A program made the position numbers and the translations under genes. A stretch of DNA of 64,000 nucleotides from Inia geoffrensis (Eukaryota > Chordata > Mammalia > Artiodactyla > Iniidae). Positions 9,109 to 20,045 of this stretch are shown one piece after another; position 1 is the stretch's first letter, and each line of letters opens with the position of its first letter. The notes below the pieces were generated by a model. That model ran no database searches, was not told the DNA's origin, and worked only from the letters and a program-made list of their open reading frames with translations. The stretch covers positions 24,912,055 through 24,976,054 of the forward strand of contig CM070912.1 of NCBI GenBank assembly GCA_036417435.1, written 5' to 3'.

Positions 9109-10011
9109 GTGTAATCTTTGCTGAGTTCTGATAATTGGCCTCTAAAAGCTGAGAATGAAAACGTAGTAAGCATCCCATATTTTACGTACAGTGACCACCA
9201 ACTGTTGAGTGGGTGAGAGGCAATGGTGAGCTGGTAAATGTTTAACCAGCTCTGGGCGGGGTGAGGGGGTGGTTGGGGACGGTTTCTCAGATACTGCCCA
9301 TTTCCATGGTGTAAATATTCCCACCAGGGCTGATTTCCAGCTACCAGTGTGCCCTTGCCCTCCCTGACATGGACTTTGGAAATGGGCGGGCTTCAGCGCA
9401 CCCTGGGCTAGAGGGACTGCTTCAGCAGTCCAGCAACATCCTTTCTGCCCGTGCCCCAGGGAAAATATAAAAGGACAGGGAGGGAGAACCAGGTCGCCTT
9501 TTGGAGAGAGTCTCCCTACCTCTTCCCACTCCCCTGGAGGCTCTACTCCTCATCAGCAAATGAAGCAGGCATGAGGCAAAGCGTTCATTAGGTTTGGAGC
9601 TATTTGAGGAGGGTCCCTCCCTGCTTGCGGACCAAATCTATTGCATCCTGAACTGAACGCGAAGGCACTGGGATGCCATAATCGTGCAGACTGACCAGCA
9701 TACAGAGGAGATAAGAACCACCTTGTTCTCTCAAGTCCCAGCATCCCAGGGTGGAGGGGTGGGGGAGGGGCTTTACAAAGCATCCGAGATTGAGATTGTG
9801 GAATGACCAAGACATAATCGTAAAAGTCAAGGCAAGACTTTTAATACCGGAATGTGTCTGTCTGATCTAGGTCAGGGATCTCCTGGAGGAAGCCCACCAG
9901 CTAACAGGAAAGGGGAAACTTGAAGGGCACAGTTAGTAGCAGCTACTGGAAAAATAAAATTCTTCCCTGTTTTTCCATCAGTGATGGGACTTGTGAATCA
10001 AATGGGTCACT
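9109..10011. other. 0.9-kb segment interrupting an L1M copy
   Basis: Non-L1 DNA between two consecutive parts of one L1M copy, so it probably arrived as an insertion. It is GC-richer than its flanks and holds two GC boxes, a TATA box (9466-9474) and an AATAAA-type signal near 9953. I could not assign it to a family. A solo LTR is possible but I see no clear TG...CA ends or target duplication. Confidence 0.4.
9383..9474 (+). promoter_or_regulatory. Candidate core promoter: GC box and TATA box
   Basis: A GC box ('gggcggg', about 9385-9391) lies about 80 bp upstream of TATAAAAGG (9466-9474). Any start site would fall near 9495-9505. No gene is recognised downstream, so this is a motif match only. 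Confidence 0.3.
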
Positions 10012-10115
10012 TTTTAAAAATAACCTAAGTATCCATCAAATAGGAATTAAACACAATTTGGTACATCATTTAATGGAACAGCACATAGTTATTCAAACGT
10101 CTTTATACCAATCTG
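10012..10115 (+). mobile_element. L1M 3'-region fragment (part 2), plus strand
   Basis: 'aacctaagtatccatcaaat' resumes the L1M consensus exactly where part 1 stopped, followed by 'ggtacatcatttaatggaac'. Confidence 0.7.
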
Positions 10116-10364
10116 TGTGCGTGTGCGGGTGTGTACACATGTGGGCTGTCAATAATGTAGTTCAAATAACATACAATGATCGCCGGTACGTGCTTATTCG
10201 GGGTTTTTTAAAGTCTATTTCTCATTGTAACTAGACAGTTAATAACTGTAAGTCTAAGAAAACCTCTTTCCCACTGGTCTACTCTGATGTGCCCAGCACT
10301 GGAGAAACCCCAGGATATTCTTCCTACCATAGTGACCAGCATGGAAATATGACCACAATAAATT

Positions 10365-10500
10365 AGTAAGTGGGAATAAAAAGTGATTCACAAATCATTA
10401 TGTACTTTATAATCACACTTTTGTAAAATGATCTAAAAAGTCTATAACCTTAAGTATAGAAAAATGTCTGGAAATGCACACATTAAAATACTGAGTGGTT
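10365..10500 (+). mobile_element. L1M 3'-region fragment (part 3), plus strand
   Basis: 'ataatcacacttttgtaaaa' and 'tagaaaaatgtctggaaatg' match the final part of the same L1M type. The 250 bp before it are not recognised. Confidence 0.6.
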
Positions 10501-10834
10501 GTGCTGGATAGTGTATACAGAGATTCATTTAATCACCCCTCAGCCTTGTTACTATTTCGCTAATGTTTGTTAAGTTCTGAACATGAATCAGAGACACTCT
10601 GCTAGGCACTCATACTTATCAGTTTTATCTAGTAATCTGCTGGATATGTATATCTTTCCCTACAATTAGCATTATTATTGGATCCAGGGCAGGGAAATAG
10701 GGAGCTATTTCTCTGTTGAAAAATGAAGTACTTAGCACATAATACTTAGAACCTAGTGGGTGCTTGGTTATGGTGGCCATTATTTTATCAGTATGGAATC
10801 TTGGGTCTTATCTACCACTCTTGAGCAATCATCA
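10501..10834. other. Weakly repetitive DNA
   Basis: Scattered short similarities to MIR/L2 ends ('tagcacataatacttagaac' near 10734) are too diverged to call separately. No gene seen. Confidence 0.35.
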
Positions 10835-11030
10835 TGACAACAACAATAATGACAGCAAGTTTTTATATAGTATTGATTACTATACACAGTAATACACATA
10901 CACTATATAGACCATATACTGTAACAGTGTGGGCATTGTCCTGATACTCATCTTTCTTGATCCTTATGATAACTATGAAGTAGCTATTATTCCCATTTTA
11001 CATGTCAGCAAACTGAGGCAGAAGTACAGT
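10835..11030 (-). mobile_element. MIR SINE, minus strand
   Basis: Reverse MIR: 'attattcccattttacatgt' followed by 'cagcaaactgaggcagaagt', with a degenerate AT-rich left part. Confidence 0.7.
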
Positions 11031-11905
11031 CCCTGAAACACTGGCCTCTTCCCTGTACATCCCCAACCCGGCCTTGGTTGTAGGGCAATTTATTCACCCT
11101 CTCTGTCCCAGGAGCTGCTCTGATGGGAACAGTGGAAGCACGTGCACAGGCCCGCACACACACAAGCACACACACACCCACCCAGAAGTGGATGGGGCTG
11201 GGGCTGGCTGGGGTTACTGAGGGTGCCTCAGACGGTCAGAGGAAAAGGCAGCGTAATGAAGACAAATGAGAGATATAAGTCTGGAGCCAATGAAGCGGAA
11301 GAGAGGGAGAGCATATATTAACTAAAAAGTCATGAGTCCCTGCAGCCTGGAACGGGATTTAGAGGTTTTACTGGGAAAAAAAATCTTCAAGTCGCCAGCA
11401 CCTTGTGCTTCTGGAGTCAGCTTGGGAACCTGGGGTCCCTGTGTCTATCCCTATGCTCTCCTCCTCCGAGGACAGAAGGCAGGAGTGATGGGTCTGGTCC
11501 TTCCATCCTGTTGGGGCCAGGCCAGGGGCAGGAGGGCCCTTTCTGAGCTGTGGGCAAATGCTGTTACCGTGTCCAAAGTGAGATCTTAAGTTTGAATGAC
11601 AGGAGTGTGTACCTGGCCACAGTCAAGCAGGAGATGAGGTGGGGGAGGGAAGAAAATTAGTTGTGGAATCTCAGAGTAAGGAGTCTAATGGTGGCTGGAG
11701 AATCTCGGGGGGAAGGTTAGGGGATATGAACTGAGGATTGTCAGGGTGAATTGGATGCATCTAAAAAAGCTCATATTGGAAGAACTCAGCTAAACACGAC
11801 AGATGACAGCCAGAGGGAAGTCTGCTGAGGCAGCAGTGCAAGTTTCCATGCCTCAATCCCAAGACTCACAATGCTTTAAGTCTCAAGTTCAGATAACCTG
11901 AGGTC
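11031..11905. other. Non-repetitive DNA
   Basis: A short CA-rich patch at 11150-11182 and G-rich stretches, but no recognised repeat. The 85-codon plus-strand frame at 11332-11589 has no recognisable domain. Confidence 0.4.
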
Positions 11906-11909
11906 TAGG

Positions 11910-12045
11910 GGGAAGAGGACTCTGGTGCCAAACACAGAAGCCCTGGGCTGTATCCTTTCCATCGAATACCTGTGTTAGCTTGAGCAAGCTGCCTCGCCAC
12001 TCTGAGCCTCATTCCCTTCATCTCTCAAAGGCTGAGTGGATATAT
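11910..12045 (+). mobile_element. MIR SINE, plus strand
   Basis: MIR core 'tgtgttagcttgagcaagct' followed by 'ctctgagcctcattcccttc'. Confidence 0.75.
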
Positions 12046-12361
12046 GGCTGAGAGGAGATGGTGTGTCCACTTGAGCTGAGCCTTCTGTCTCCTTCACTGG
12101 ACATCAGACACGTGTGGGGAGGGTTGGATGGAAGATTGATTACTCAAGGGCAGGAATGGTGTAGAAAAGCCTCCCAAGAGACAAGGTAAAAAGGGACAGC
12201 TGCAGCCAACAATCCAGCGACAAAGCCCTCCATGGTTGGGGGAGTAGAGACCTGAGCACAGTGTGATGGGTGTGGCTGAAACCATACCGAGAGGCATCCC
12301 TGAGCCCAAAGAACAGAGTGAGATCATATCAACAACAACAGCGAATTCAGTCTTCACACTT

Positions 12362-12525
12362 GGGAGGTTGGAATTATTATCCCCATTTTACAGATGAGGA
12401 AACTGAGGCACAGGGAGGTTAAGTAACTTATGTCAGGTTACCTAACCAGTAACCAGCAGAGCTGGGACTCAAACCAAGGTCACCTGGCTCCATTGCACAT
12501 GCTCACAACCATTATGCATACATCT
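12362..12525 (-). mobile_element. MIR SINE, minus strand
   Basis: A well-preserved reverse MIR core: 'tatccccattttacagatga', 'ggaaactgaggcacagggag', then 'agcagagctgggactcaaac'. Confidence 0.92.
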
Positions 12526-13578
12526 CTACTGTCAGACAGAAATAAAACCTGTCTCTAAGAAGTGCTCCAGGATACACTAACATTTGAGGCCAAACAACAT
12601 TGGCTTGGGCCACTTCTGAGTACCAAAATTAGGCTGAGAGGAGAGAATAATTCTCTCATAGACCACAAGCTAGCCTTGGTTTGATGCTCGACCACATACT
12701 CGCATCTAAAGTCTTAGGATGTCAACCACATGAGCTAGAGGGATCCTCTGGTACCTAAATGGGAGGCTGAGACACCAGGGGAGGAGAACCCTACAGCAGG
12801 AGGGACTAGTGCCCACAGATCAGCACAGGGGTGCATGGGAGGTGTAGGACAGAATGCATTCTGGAACACTCACGAGAGACCACTGCGGGGTCAGAGTCGC
12901 CTGGGGAGAAATTTGCATGAGGCCAAGCCTTCCAATGTAAGCGGGTGGGGCTGGAGGATGCTGGGGTCTTCAGATTGCCCAGACTGGTGAGCTTGCAGGA
13001 CACTGTAAATATTTCCTTCTTTTTAGTGACTTGTTCCAGAGAGGTGAGATATAATTTTCTTGGAAAGGGAACAAGGCTGGGCAAGTCCATTTTACTCAGA
13101 TTTCAAGAATGTTTCTATTAGGGAAAGGAAGAGTTGCGATGCTTTGATCAGGCAAGACATTTCAAGGTGACCTTGTGGAAGGGGCCGGCATTGTGAAATG
13201 TTTTCGATCGAGTGGAACAAGACTGGCTGTTTATGTCAGGGTTCAAAGCCCTGGACACCAGCTGAAATAAGAAAATTCAATTTCTGGCGTAAGATTGTGC
13301 TTTTTTCTGCCTTCTAGAAGAATATACACATCCACCTCTCCCATCCCCTTAACGAAAGCAGAGTGTTCCTCGGTGGTGATCCTGACATCAACAGGGCTGT
13401 AAAGGCAGGTTTGTGAGGCACAGGTGATGTTGCCTGCAGGTATTTGGAAACAGGATTGCTGTTTCTGCCCAAGTTCTTGCATGGAAACTCTCATGTGGTC
13501 TGGGGTTATTTCAATATCCTGTTCTCTTTTGTTCTCCCAGAAAATGGACACAGAAAACTCCTCCATGTTTATCTAAAA
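12526..13578. other. Non-repetitive DNA
   Basis: About 1 kb with no recognised repeat. A 107-codon minus-strand frame (13243-13566) has ordinary-looking composition but no motif I can name. I see no start context or splice sites that would support a gene. Confidence 0.4.
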
Positions 13579-13782
13579 CAGCACTTTCCAGCTGAACTTT
13601 CTGCCATGGATGGAAATGTCCTATATCTGTGCTGTCCAATATGGCAGCCACTAGCCACATGTGGCCACTGAGCATTTGAAATGTGGCAAGTGTGATGGAG
13701 AAACTCAGTTTTAAATTTTCTTTCATTTTAATGAATTTAAATAGCCACACGTGGTTAGTGGTCACCTCACTGGACAGCACAG
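13579..13782 (+). mobile_element. hAT-like palindromic MITE
   Basis: A nonautonomous DNA transposon with a 36-bp inverted pair: 13629-13664 against 13745-13780, around 'actagccacatgtggc' and 'ccacacgtggttagtgg'. Outer ends are 'cagcactttccag' and 'ggacagcacagcactg'. It has the look of a common mammalian hAT-Charlie-type family, but I am not sure of the family name. Confidence 0.7.
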
Positions 13783-13794
13783 CACTGAAAGATT

Positions 13795-14015
13795 CAGTGG
13801 AAAGAGCATGACCCTTGGGCCTACCCAGAGTGGGCTTGAATTCTGCCTCAACCATTTATTAGCTGTGTGACCTTGGACAGGTATCTTAACCTCTCTGACC
13901 CCCAGTCTCCTCACTTGAAAAATGGGGATGATGATATCTACATTGCAGGATTGTTGTGGAAATGAGTTACATATATAGGCTACATGTCAGGCCACATGTA
14001 TTTAATAAATCATAG
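13795..14015 (+). mobile_element. MIR SINE, plus strand
   Basis: Full MIR order: 'ggcttgaattctgcctcaac', 'ttagctgtgtgaccttgga', 'tgaaaaatggggatgatgat', and an end near 'taataaatcatagc'. Confidence 0.92.
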
Positions 14016-14394
14016 CTGCAGTTATCAAGCAATAAGCACGATTCACAACTGGCTTGGAATTTCTCAGCTGTGAACCTGGGCTCTTGCTGAAAGCGATAGG
14101 ACAAAGTGAAGTTGAGGAGTGAGGGGTCTTAGCTGTATTTTTCTGTGGATTAGGCATTAGAGAGTAGGAAGTGACGAGGATCCTGGAGGGGGCCAATCAG
14201 CGGGACAAGTTCAGATTCAGGGACCCCACCCTTCTACAGAGCAGCAAGTAGGTCCAGGGTGCTGGTGGGCGAGTGGGAGTGGGGTGGGCTGCCTTCCCCA
14301 GCCCAGCCCTGCCCACCACTGATTAGGTCCACAGTGAGAAGAGGCTCTGCTCCTAGAGATTGTCGGTGCCCCCCGGAAAGGGCAAGGAGCAGGA
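14016..14394. other. Non-repetitive DNA
   Basis: No recognised repeat or gene. It becomes GC-rich just before the polypurine tract. Confidence 0.4.
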
Positions 14395-14960
14395 GGAGCT
14401 TGCTGAGACACTGAGAGGTGGGGAAGGGAGAGGAGAGGCTGTGAGAGAAACACAAACAAGGGAGACACCCAGAGGGGGCAGGGAGACAGGTATGAGGCGG
14501 AAATGGATAGAAGCAGGGACATCAAAGAGGCAGAGAGACAGAAAGGACGACATATACACAGACAAATGCTAGAGAGCCAGAGAGGGGCAGAGAGAGGAGC
14601 AGAGAGGGAGCCAGAGACTCAGAGACAGAGAGGCAAAAAGAATAGGCTCCGAGCGAGACAGTGGAGAGTGAGACTGAGAGATGGCGGAAAGCACGAGTAA
14701 CACGCAATCCCTGAGGGAGAGATGGAAAGACAGGCTGGTAAAGATGAAGCAAAACAAAAAAAAGAGAAATGAAAAGAGTGAAGAAAGAGGAAGTGGAAGA
14801 GGAAAAACTAGGAAAGGCATAGCCAGACAGGCATAGAGGACCCATGGACCACAGCTCAGAGAAGAGTGGACAGCAGGACAGAAACACAGCTCAAAAGAGA
14901 AAACCAAGAAAAAGGGAGCCTAGGTTATGCTGGAGTGCCAGGGAGGGGGACAAGACAGGG
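14395..14960. repeat. GA-rich polypurine tract
   Basis: About 560 bp dominated by A and G on the plus strand, with degenerate 'gagaga', 'ggcagagag' and 'gagagccag' motifs and no fixed period. Open frames on both strands are low-complexity by-products of this composition. Confidence 0.85.
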
Positions 14961-15528
14961 TGGGCACCCGGGCGGGGGCCACAGGGCAGGGAAAGAAGTC
15001 CCGATGGGCTTCCCAGCAGAAGGGCAGATTACAAATAAACTCCCCAAGCTAGTGATGTTTTCTGTCCAGCAGCTTCCTTTGTTCTGGTCTCCTAACTCTC
15101 CACAGGAGGCTGGGGACAGCAAAGGTTTCCAGAGCCCCTGCCCGCCTGTTCCCCCTCCCTCTGTCTTTCTCCTGAGTTGTTAATCTTGGAGGACAGGTTG
15201 GTCTTTTATTAGCTATCTCCAAGGGTCAGCTTAGAAGTATCTGTGGAGATACTGGTTCAGAATGTCATTTGTCATCAGGGGCCTGACAGGCAGCCGCATT
15301 GATTCAGCCCCCTCCTGGCTCCCGTTAACTTAGGAGGAAAAGCTGCTCTTAACCTTTTCCTTAAAGGCAGCATTAATTCCTCTCTCCTTATCTTTGTTTA
15401 CTCATCAGGGCAGGGCTGCAGGGAGAACAGGAGGCAACAGGCAAGGATCGGGGAGCGGGGACGTGCCACTCCTAGGAAGGCTGGAGGTGTGTTCCTGCTC
15501 CCTGCAAGGCCTTTCCCTTCCCCAGACT
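14961..15528. other. Non-repetitive GC-moderate DNA
   Basis: No recognised repeat. The 87-codon and 105-codon frames around 14866-15657 show no family motif. Confidence 0.4.
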
Positions 15529-15690
15529 AGTGGTTCTCAACCATGGCTGCATGCTGGACTCTCCTGGGAGGTTTTAAAAAATGCAAAGGCCCAGGCTCAC
15601 CCACAGAGGTGCTGCTTGACTTGCCCTGGGGTAGGGCTCAGGCATGTCCTTAGGTGATGCTAACGCGGCCAGGACTGAGAACCACTGAGC
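15529..15690 (+). mobile_element. MER20-type hAT transposon, plus strand
   Basis: Terminal inverted repeats 'gtggttctcaaccatgg' and 'ggactgagaaccactga' bound a 160-bp non-coding element with the MER20-like interior 'atgtccttaggtgatgctaa'. Confidence 0.8.
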
Positions 15691-15790
15691 TAGATGGTCC
15701 CTTGCCTGTCTTCCTGTAAGCCTTCAAGCCTTAGACCAGGGACACCACCTTCGAGAAGTCTTCTCCCCTCGAACAACTCTCTAAATACCC
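15691..15790 (+). mobile_element. Possible L2 fragment, plus strand
   Basis: 'ttcgagaagtcttctcccct' resembles an internal L2 3' segment. It is short and uncertain. Confidence 0.35.
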
Positions 15791-15831
15791 ACATTTGCTT
15801 TCTACAAAGCATTGTTGTCATCTGACATAGT

Positions 15832-16060
15832 ATTTAAGAGCCTAGACTCTCAAGTCAGAACATGTGGGTTCATATCTCTGAGCCACCCTCAATAGCTAGG
15901 AGACCTCTGCACCTCCATTTCCTCTTCTGTAAAATGGGCATTATAACACTTACTCCCAAGAATTCTGGCGAGGACTAAATGAGTTCATCAATGAGGGCTG
16001 CATGGGAGAGGCTGGCACACAGTGAGTGCTGGATTGATATTCACTACTATTATATGTAAT
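15832..16060 (+). mobile_element. MIR SINE, plus strand
   Basis: 'agcctagactctcaagtcag', 'cctcttctgtaaaatgggca', and 'ggctggcacacagtgagtgc' in MIR order. Confidence 0.9.
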
Positions 16061-16117
16061 AATAGTTTGTTTTTGTTTATCTCCTACTTGAGTGTAAGCT
16101 CTGTTACAGACCCAGCT

Positions 16118-16202
16118 ACAATTTTACAGACCCTCGTCATCATCCCCATTTTACAGATGTGGAGTCTGAGGCACAGAGACAGTAAGGGACTTATCCAAGA
16201 GA
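16118..16202 (-). mobile_element. MIR SINE fragment, minus strand
   Basis: 'catccccattttacagatgt' and 'gtctgaggcacagagacagt' match the central reverse MIR. Confidence 0.75.
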
Positions 16203-16929
16203 CTAGGTTTATCTGGGACTGTTTAATCTGGTGATCTGGAGCTAGCGAGGGTATGGAGTCTGTGCAGGAAGCTAGCTAGTCAGGGGCGAGGCAGTAGGTC
16301 CATTTGACGCTGTGCAGTAGCTCCAGGAGATGCCAAGGAGAGCAGGGGCAGGAAGGAGGTGGGGCTTCCGGGAAAGGTGTGAGGTTCAGAGTGGTGTGGG
16401 TGGCATGTGAGGGAGTGGGGAGAGGTGAGGAGGAAGGGTAAGCAGGGCCAGGACTCAAGGGCTCTGGAAGAAATGTAAAAGGCTGAGGATTTATTCAGAA
16501 TTTTATTTTCTGTCCACGTGGAGATGAGAAGTGACTAGAACGCAGATCCCCTGACATCCAGTCCTTGGTCCTGATGCCCAGGCTGCAGACCTTTAGAACC
16601 AGGTTGTTCAATGACTAAACCTCTGTAAAAGGTGCCTGAAGTAGGTTACCTTTCACCCATCTCTCTCCAGAGTGACAGAGTAACTGGCCCTATACTGACT
16701 CCAATATACATATTATGAGGAGGTTGGGTGATATTCAAGTGGGCAAGGGGGTCATTTTCTAACCACAATAACATTAAAATCATGTGATGTTGCTATGAAC
16801 ATTCTGAAAAAGAATTCTTTGGAAATTCCTATTATTCAAATCTTTGGGTCCTGCTCTTTGAAACCACAGGCAATTGTGACCTTGTGTCTGGAGCTGGTTG
16901 GGTGAGAGGGGTCTGAGCTCAAACCCCTC
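16203..16929. other. Non-repetitive DNA
   Basis: G-rich near 16330-16450. No gene or recognised repeat. Confidence 0.4.
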
Positions 16930-17135
16930 TGATCTGGGTTAGAAACCCAACTCCCGCCTCTCCAGCTGCATGACCTTGAGCAAGTTCCCAGACTGTGTCT
17001 GCCTTTGCTTCCTCAAGTGTAAATGGAGGTAACAGATCCTTCTCAGAGGGCCAGTGAGGACTGACTGAAATAAGCATGAAAAGCATCAAGCACCTTGCGT
17101 GAAATAAATACTCGCTATTGTTGTTAACACTGACA
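16930..17135 (+). mobile_element. MIR SINE, plus strand
   Basis: 'ccagctgcatgaccttgagc', 'cttcctcaagtgtaaatgga', and 'gaaataaatactcgctattg' in MIR order. Confidence 0.85.
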
Positions 17136-17200
17136 ATCACCTCCTGGGTAGTGTTGGTGAGGAGAAGAAAGAGAACGAATAGAAACAATTCCTCTTGGGA

Positions 17201-17304
17201 TGAAGAAGGAAGGAGGGAGGGAGAAAGGAAGGAAGGGAGGGAGGGAGGGAGGAAGGAAGGAAGGGAGGGAGGGAAGGAGGGAGAAAGGGAGGGAGGGAAA
17301 GATG
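17201..17304. repeat. (GGAA)/(GGGA)n simple repeat
   Basis: An interrupted polypurine tetranucleotide repeat of about 100 bp. Frames that read Pro/Ser-rich or Gly/Glu-rich across it are artefacts. Confidence 0.97.
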
Positions 17305-18484
17305 ACCAAAAATCCTGGTTTCCCCCAGACTAAGGAGTCTCCTAATATATGTGACTTTCAGTGTTAAAACAGGAAAATTCCAGGCAAATCGGGATGAGTT
17401 ATTCATCCTAAAGGAAGGTCTAAAGGAGTATAATTTAATTCTTAAGAAAAACCAGTCAAAAAGAAAACAACGGAATAGATTCAGGCTACAGCAGAACTGA
17501 GGTTAGATCTCATGCAGGGCTTCCTGGTTGCTGAAAACAAAAGACAAGGTTGGTCCTGCCCTTTAGCAACCCAGGAGGAAGCTCCAAGCCCTGGAGGGAG
17601 CCAGGAGAAGTGAGAGAGCATCCCTCTCTGGATGAAATGTCTGTGTTGGCTGCTGGTTGCTCCCTGTGATAGATTCAGCTCAGTCTCTGCTCACCTGTGA
17701 CCATCATCCTCGACAGAGCCAGCAGCACATTTCCAAATTCTAGACATCAGTGGCTTATGTAGGATGCTCAGCCCAATTCTGACTGAGTAGTGAGGGGAAG
17801 GCATATGCTTGGTGGCACACGGTCTATTCTCAGAGAATGTGTTCTGATAGAAAGATTCATGATAGCCATCCAGGCTGCAGACACAAGGTCTTAACCTCCA
17901 ATTCCGAGAGCCCTGTGGCACACGCCTCTTACCTGCCGAATGGCATTGCATTGGGTCTTAGATGGGGCAGATTTACAGCATGTTATCTGCAAATGAACGT
18001 CACAGCAGATCTTGGTGCTTCAGAGGGAAAGAGGGCAGGAAAGGAGGCCGCAGGATCCAGGTGATTCTGAGCTCCTTTCTAACGTGCTGTGCAGACTGGA
18101 CAAACAGGGTGGGGTGGGGGCAAGGATGACCCTGCAGCTGTGTCTACGGACGGTGCTGACTCCTGCAGGGATGGGAAAATGCGATGCAGCGAGCGAGGGC
18201 TTTTCAACAAAACAGGGGAGCATCCTTGGCTCTCTGCATAAGCAGAGAAAGCTGGGAATTGTCACTGCTCCAGGAAGGGATAATGCCATGACCCCCAGCC
18301 TGCACACAGGTCCTCATTGTGCACACATGTCCTCATGTCCACTGTGGTCCATGATCTGCAACCTGAGGGCCCTGCATTGGTACGTGAGGCGACAGCAGGG
18401 GACAGACTCGGAGCACTGCAGCCTTTCCGTCTAACTTCAGGCAGCAGGCAGGGCTGGGAAGATCACAAATTCTGTTTTATTTTC
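17305..18484. other. Non-repetitive DNA
   Basis: About 1.2 kb without a recognised repeat. The 140-codon plus-strand frame (18012-18434) and the opposed 95-codon frame overlap each other and have no domain I recognise. Confidence 0.4.
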
Positions 18485-19815
18485 CTCAACTTGATACTAT
18501 GAAAATTTCCAAATATTCAGAAAAGTTGTAAAAGTAATGTAATAAAGCTCGCCTAGGTGCAACACCTAATATTTTGTTATGATTGTTCTATCATTGATCT
18601 GTCCAGCTGTCTATCATCTATTTGAATGCATCTTTTCTCAACTATTTAAAGTTGCAGACATCATGATGCTCTGCCACTAAATAGTTCAGTCTCCTAAGAG
18701 CAAGGCATTCCTTACACAAACAAAACATCATTATTACACATAAGAAAATGAACAAAGACTCCATAACATACAATATCTAAATTCAAATTTCCTTGTTTGT
18801 CTCAAGAGTGCATTTTAAAACTGTTTTAAACCACTATCCAATCAAGATCCATGCACTGTATTTGTTTACTGTCTTTTAACCTAGACACACCTCCTGAAAC
18901 ACACACACACACATATTTGTATGACATTGACTTTTTGTAGTCTGGGTGAGTTGTCTTGTAGAATGTTCCACATCCTGGTTTTGTCTGATTGCTCTCCCAA
19001 GTTGTCATTTGACTTGTGTCTCTGTCCCTTATATTTTTGGTAAATTGGAATTTGGGTCTAAATTAGATTCAGTTAAATTAGATTCTAGTTAATTTGAATT
19101 AGATTCAATTTTTACCTTTTTGGCAAAGATTGTTTACAGGTGATGCTCTGTCCTTCACAGTTTACCACGTCAGGAGGCATATAACATTAAGGTGTCCCAC
19201 CATCAGTGAAGAGAAGCTCATCACTCGGTTAAGGTGGTGACACCAGATTGCCCGTTGTGAAGGCACCCACTTAAAAAGGCACCCATGGGTGAGGCATTGG
19301 CATTGGGCAAAATTTCTGTTCTCCAATAACCTTCCTCCTGGAGGTGATAGCATCCATTGCTAATCCCTGCCTGCAATGATTATTAAATGGCAAGTTTTAA
19401 AATGGTACTTTGTATAAGTCACTCCGTCACTCTGTCTGTATTAGCTGGTCTTAAAGAAGCTTTTTCTTTCTGTTTCTTTCTCTCCCTCCTTTCCCTCTCT
19501 CTCAGTTTCTCCCTCTCTCCCTCTCCTTCAAGAGTCCTTATGAGCTCACGAGATTTTAGTCATTCAATATATAACAATCAACTTCTGTCATTTCTCATGC
19601 TAAAATTGTCCCAAATTTGGCCATTACAAGTTCCATAAAGCTGGATTCGGGGCTCTTTTGACACGTCTCCATTATTTTTGATGGCTCCTTGATTCCTGGG
19701 ACAAGTAGATGGCCCAGGCTCACCTCATACTTCCCTGCCCCAGACCTGGAATTGGCTGTTTCTCCAAGGAACATGGCTCCTCTCAGCTGGGAGTTGAATT
19801 TTTCAACCAAGATCC
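18485..19815 (-). mobile_element. L1M 3' region, minus strand (1.3 kb)
   Basis: A long inverted L1M 3'UTR. Recognisable blocks in order are 'aaatattcagaaaagttgta', 'ccacatcctggttttgtctg', 'ggttaaggtggtgacaccag', 'aattgtcccaaatttggcca' and 'ctgtttctccaaggaacatg'. A small (CA)n lies at 18899-18912 and a CT-rich tract near 19480-19532. Confidence 0.8.
19480..19532. repeat. CT-rich low-complexity tract
   Basis: 'ctctccctcc'-type pyrimidine repeats within the inverted L1M. Confidence 0.85.
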
Positions 19816-19817
19816 AG

Positions 19818-20045
19818 GCTTAAATCCTAGCTCTGCCACCTACTAGCTGTGTGGCCTCTGCCAAGTTACCTCACTGTTCTGTGACTCGGTTTTCTCACCT
19901 GTAGAATGGAGACAATAACTATATACCCTACTTTGTATGATTATTAAAAGAATTAACAATATTCATATTGTTAGTATTGAGGTACTGTTCAAACAGTACT
20001 TGACACATAGTGAGTGCTATACAGATGTTTGCTAAATATATGATT
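19818..20045 (+). mobile_element. MIR SINE, plus strand
   Basis: A nearly full MIR: 'ttaaatcctagctctgccac', 'ctactagctgtgtggcctct', 'tcacctgtagaatggagaca', then 'acacatagtgagtgctatac'. Confidence 0.93.

Noticed and set aside
9109..10011. Endogenous retrovirus or solo LTR
   Set aside because: TATA and polyadenylation-like motifs are present, but no TG...CA ends, primer-binding site or target duplication was found. Kept only as an open question.
14217..14907. Frames of 100-121 codons in the polypurine region
   Set aside because: Low-complexity composition gives few stops; no motif.
17118..17406. Ser/Pro-rich or Glu/Gly-rich frames
   Set aside because: Read through the GGAA/GGGA repeat.
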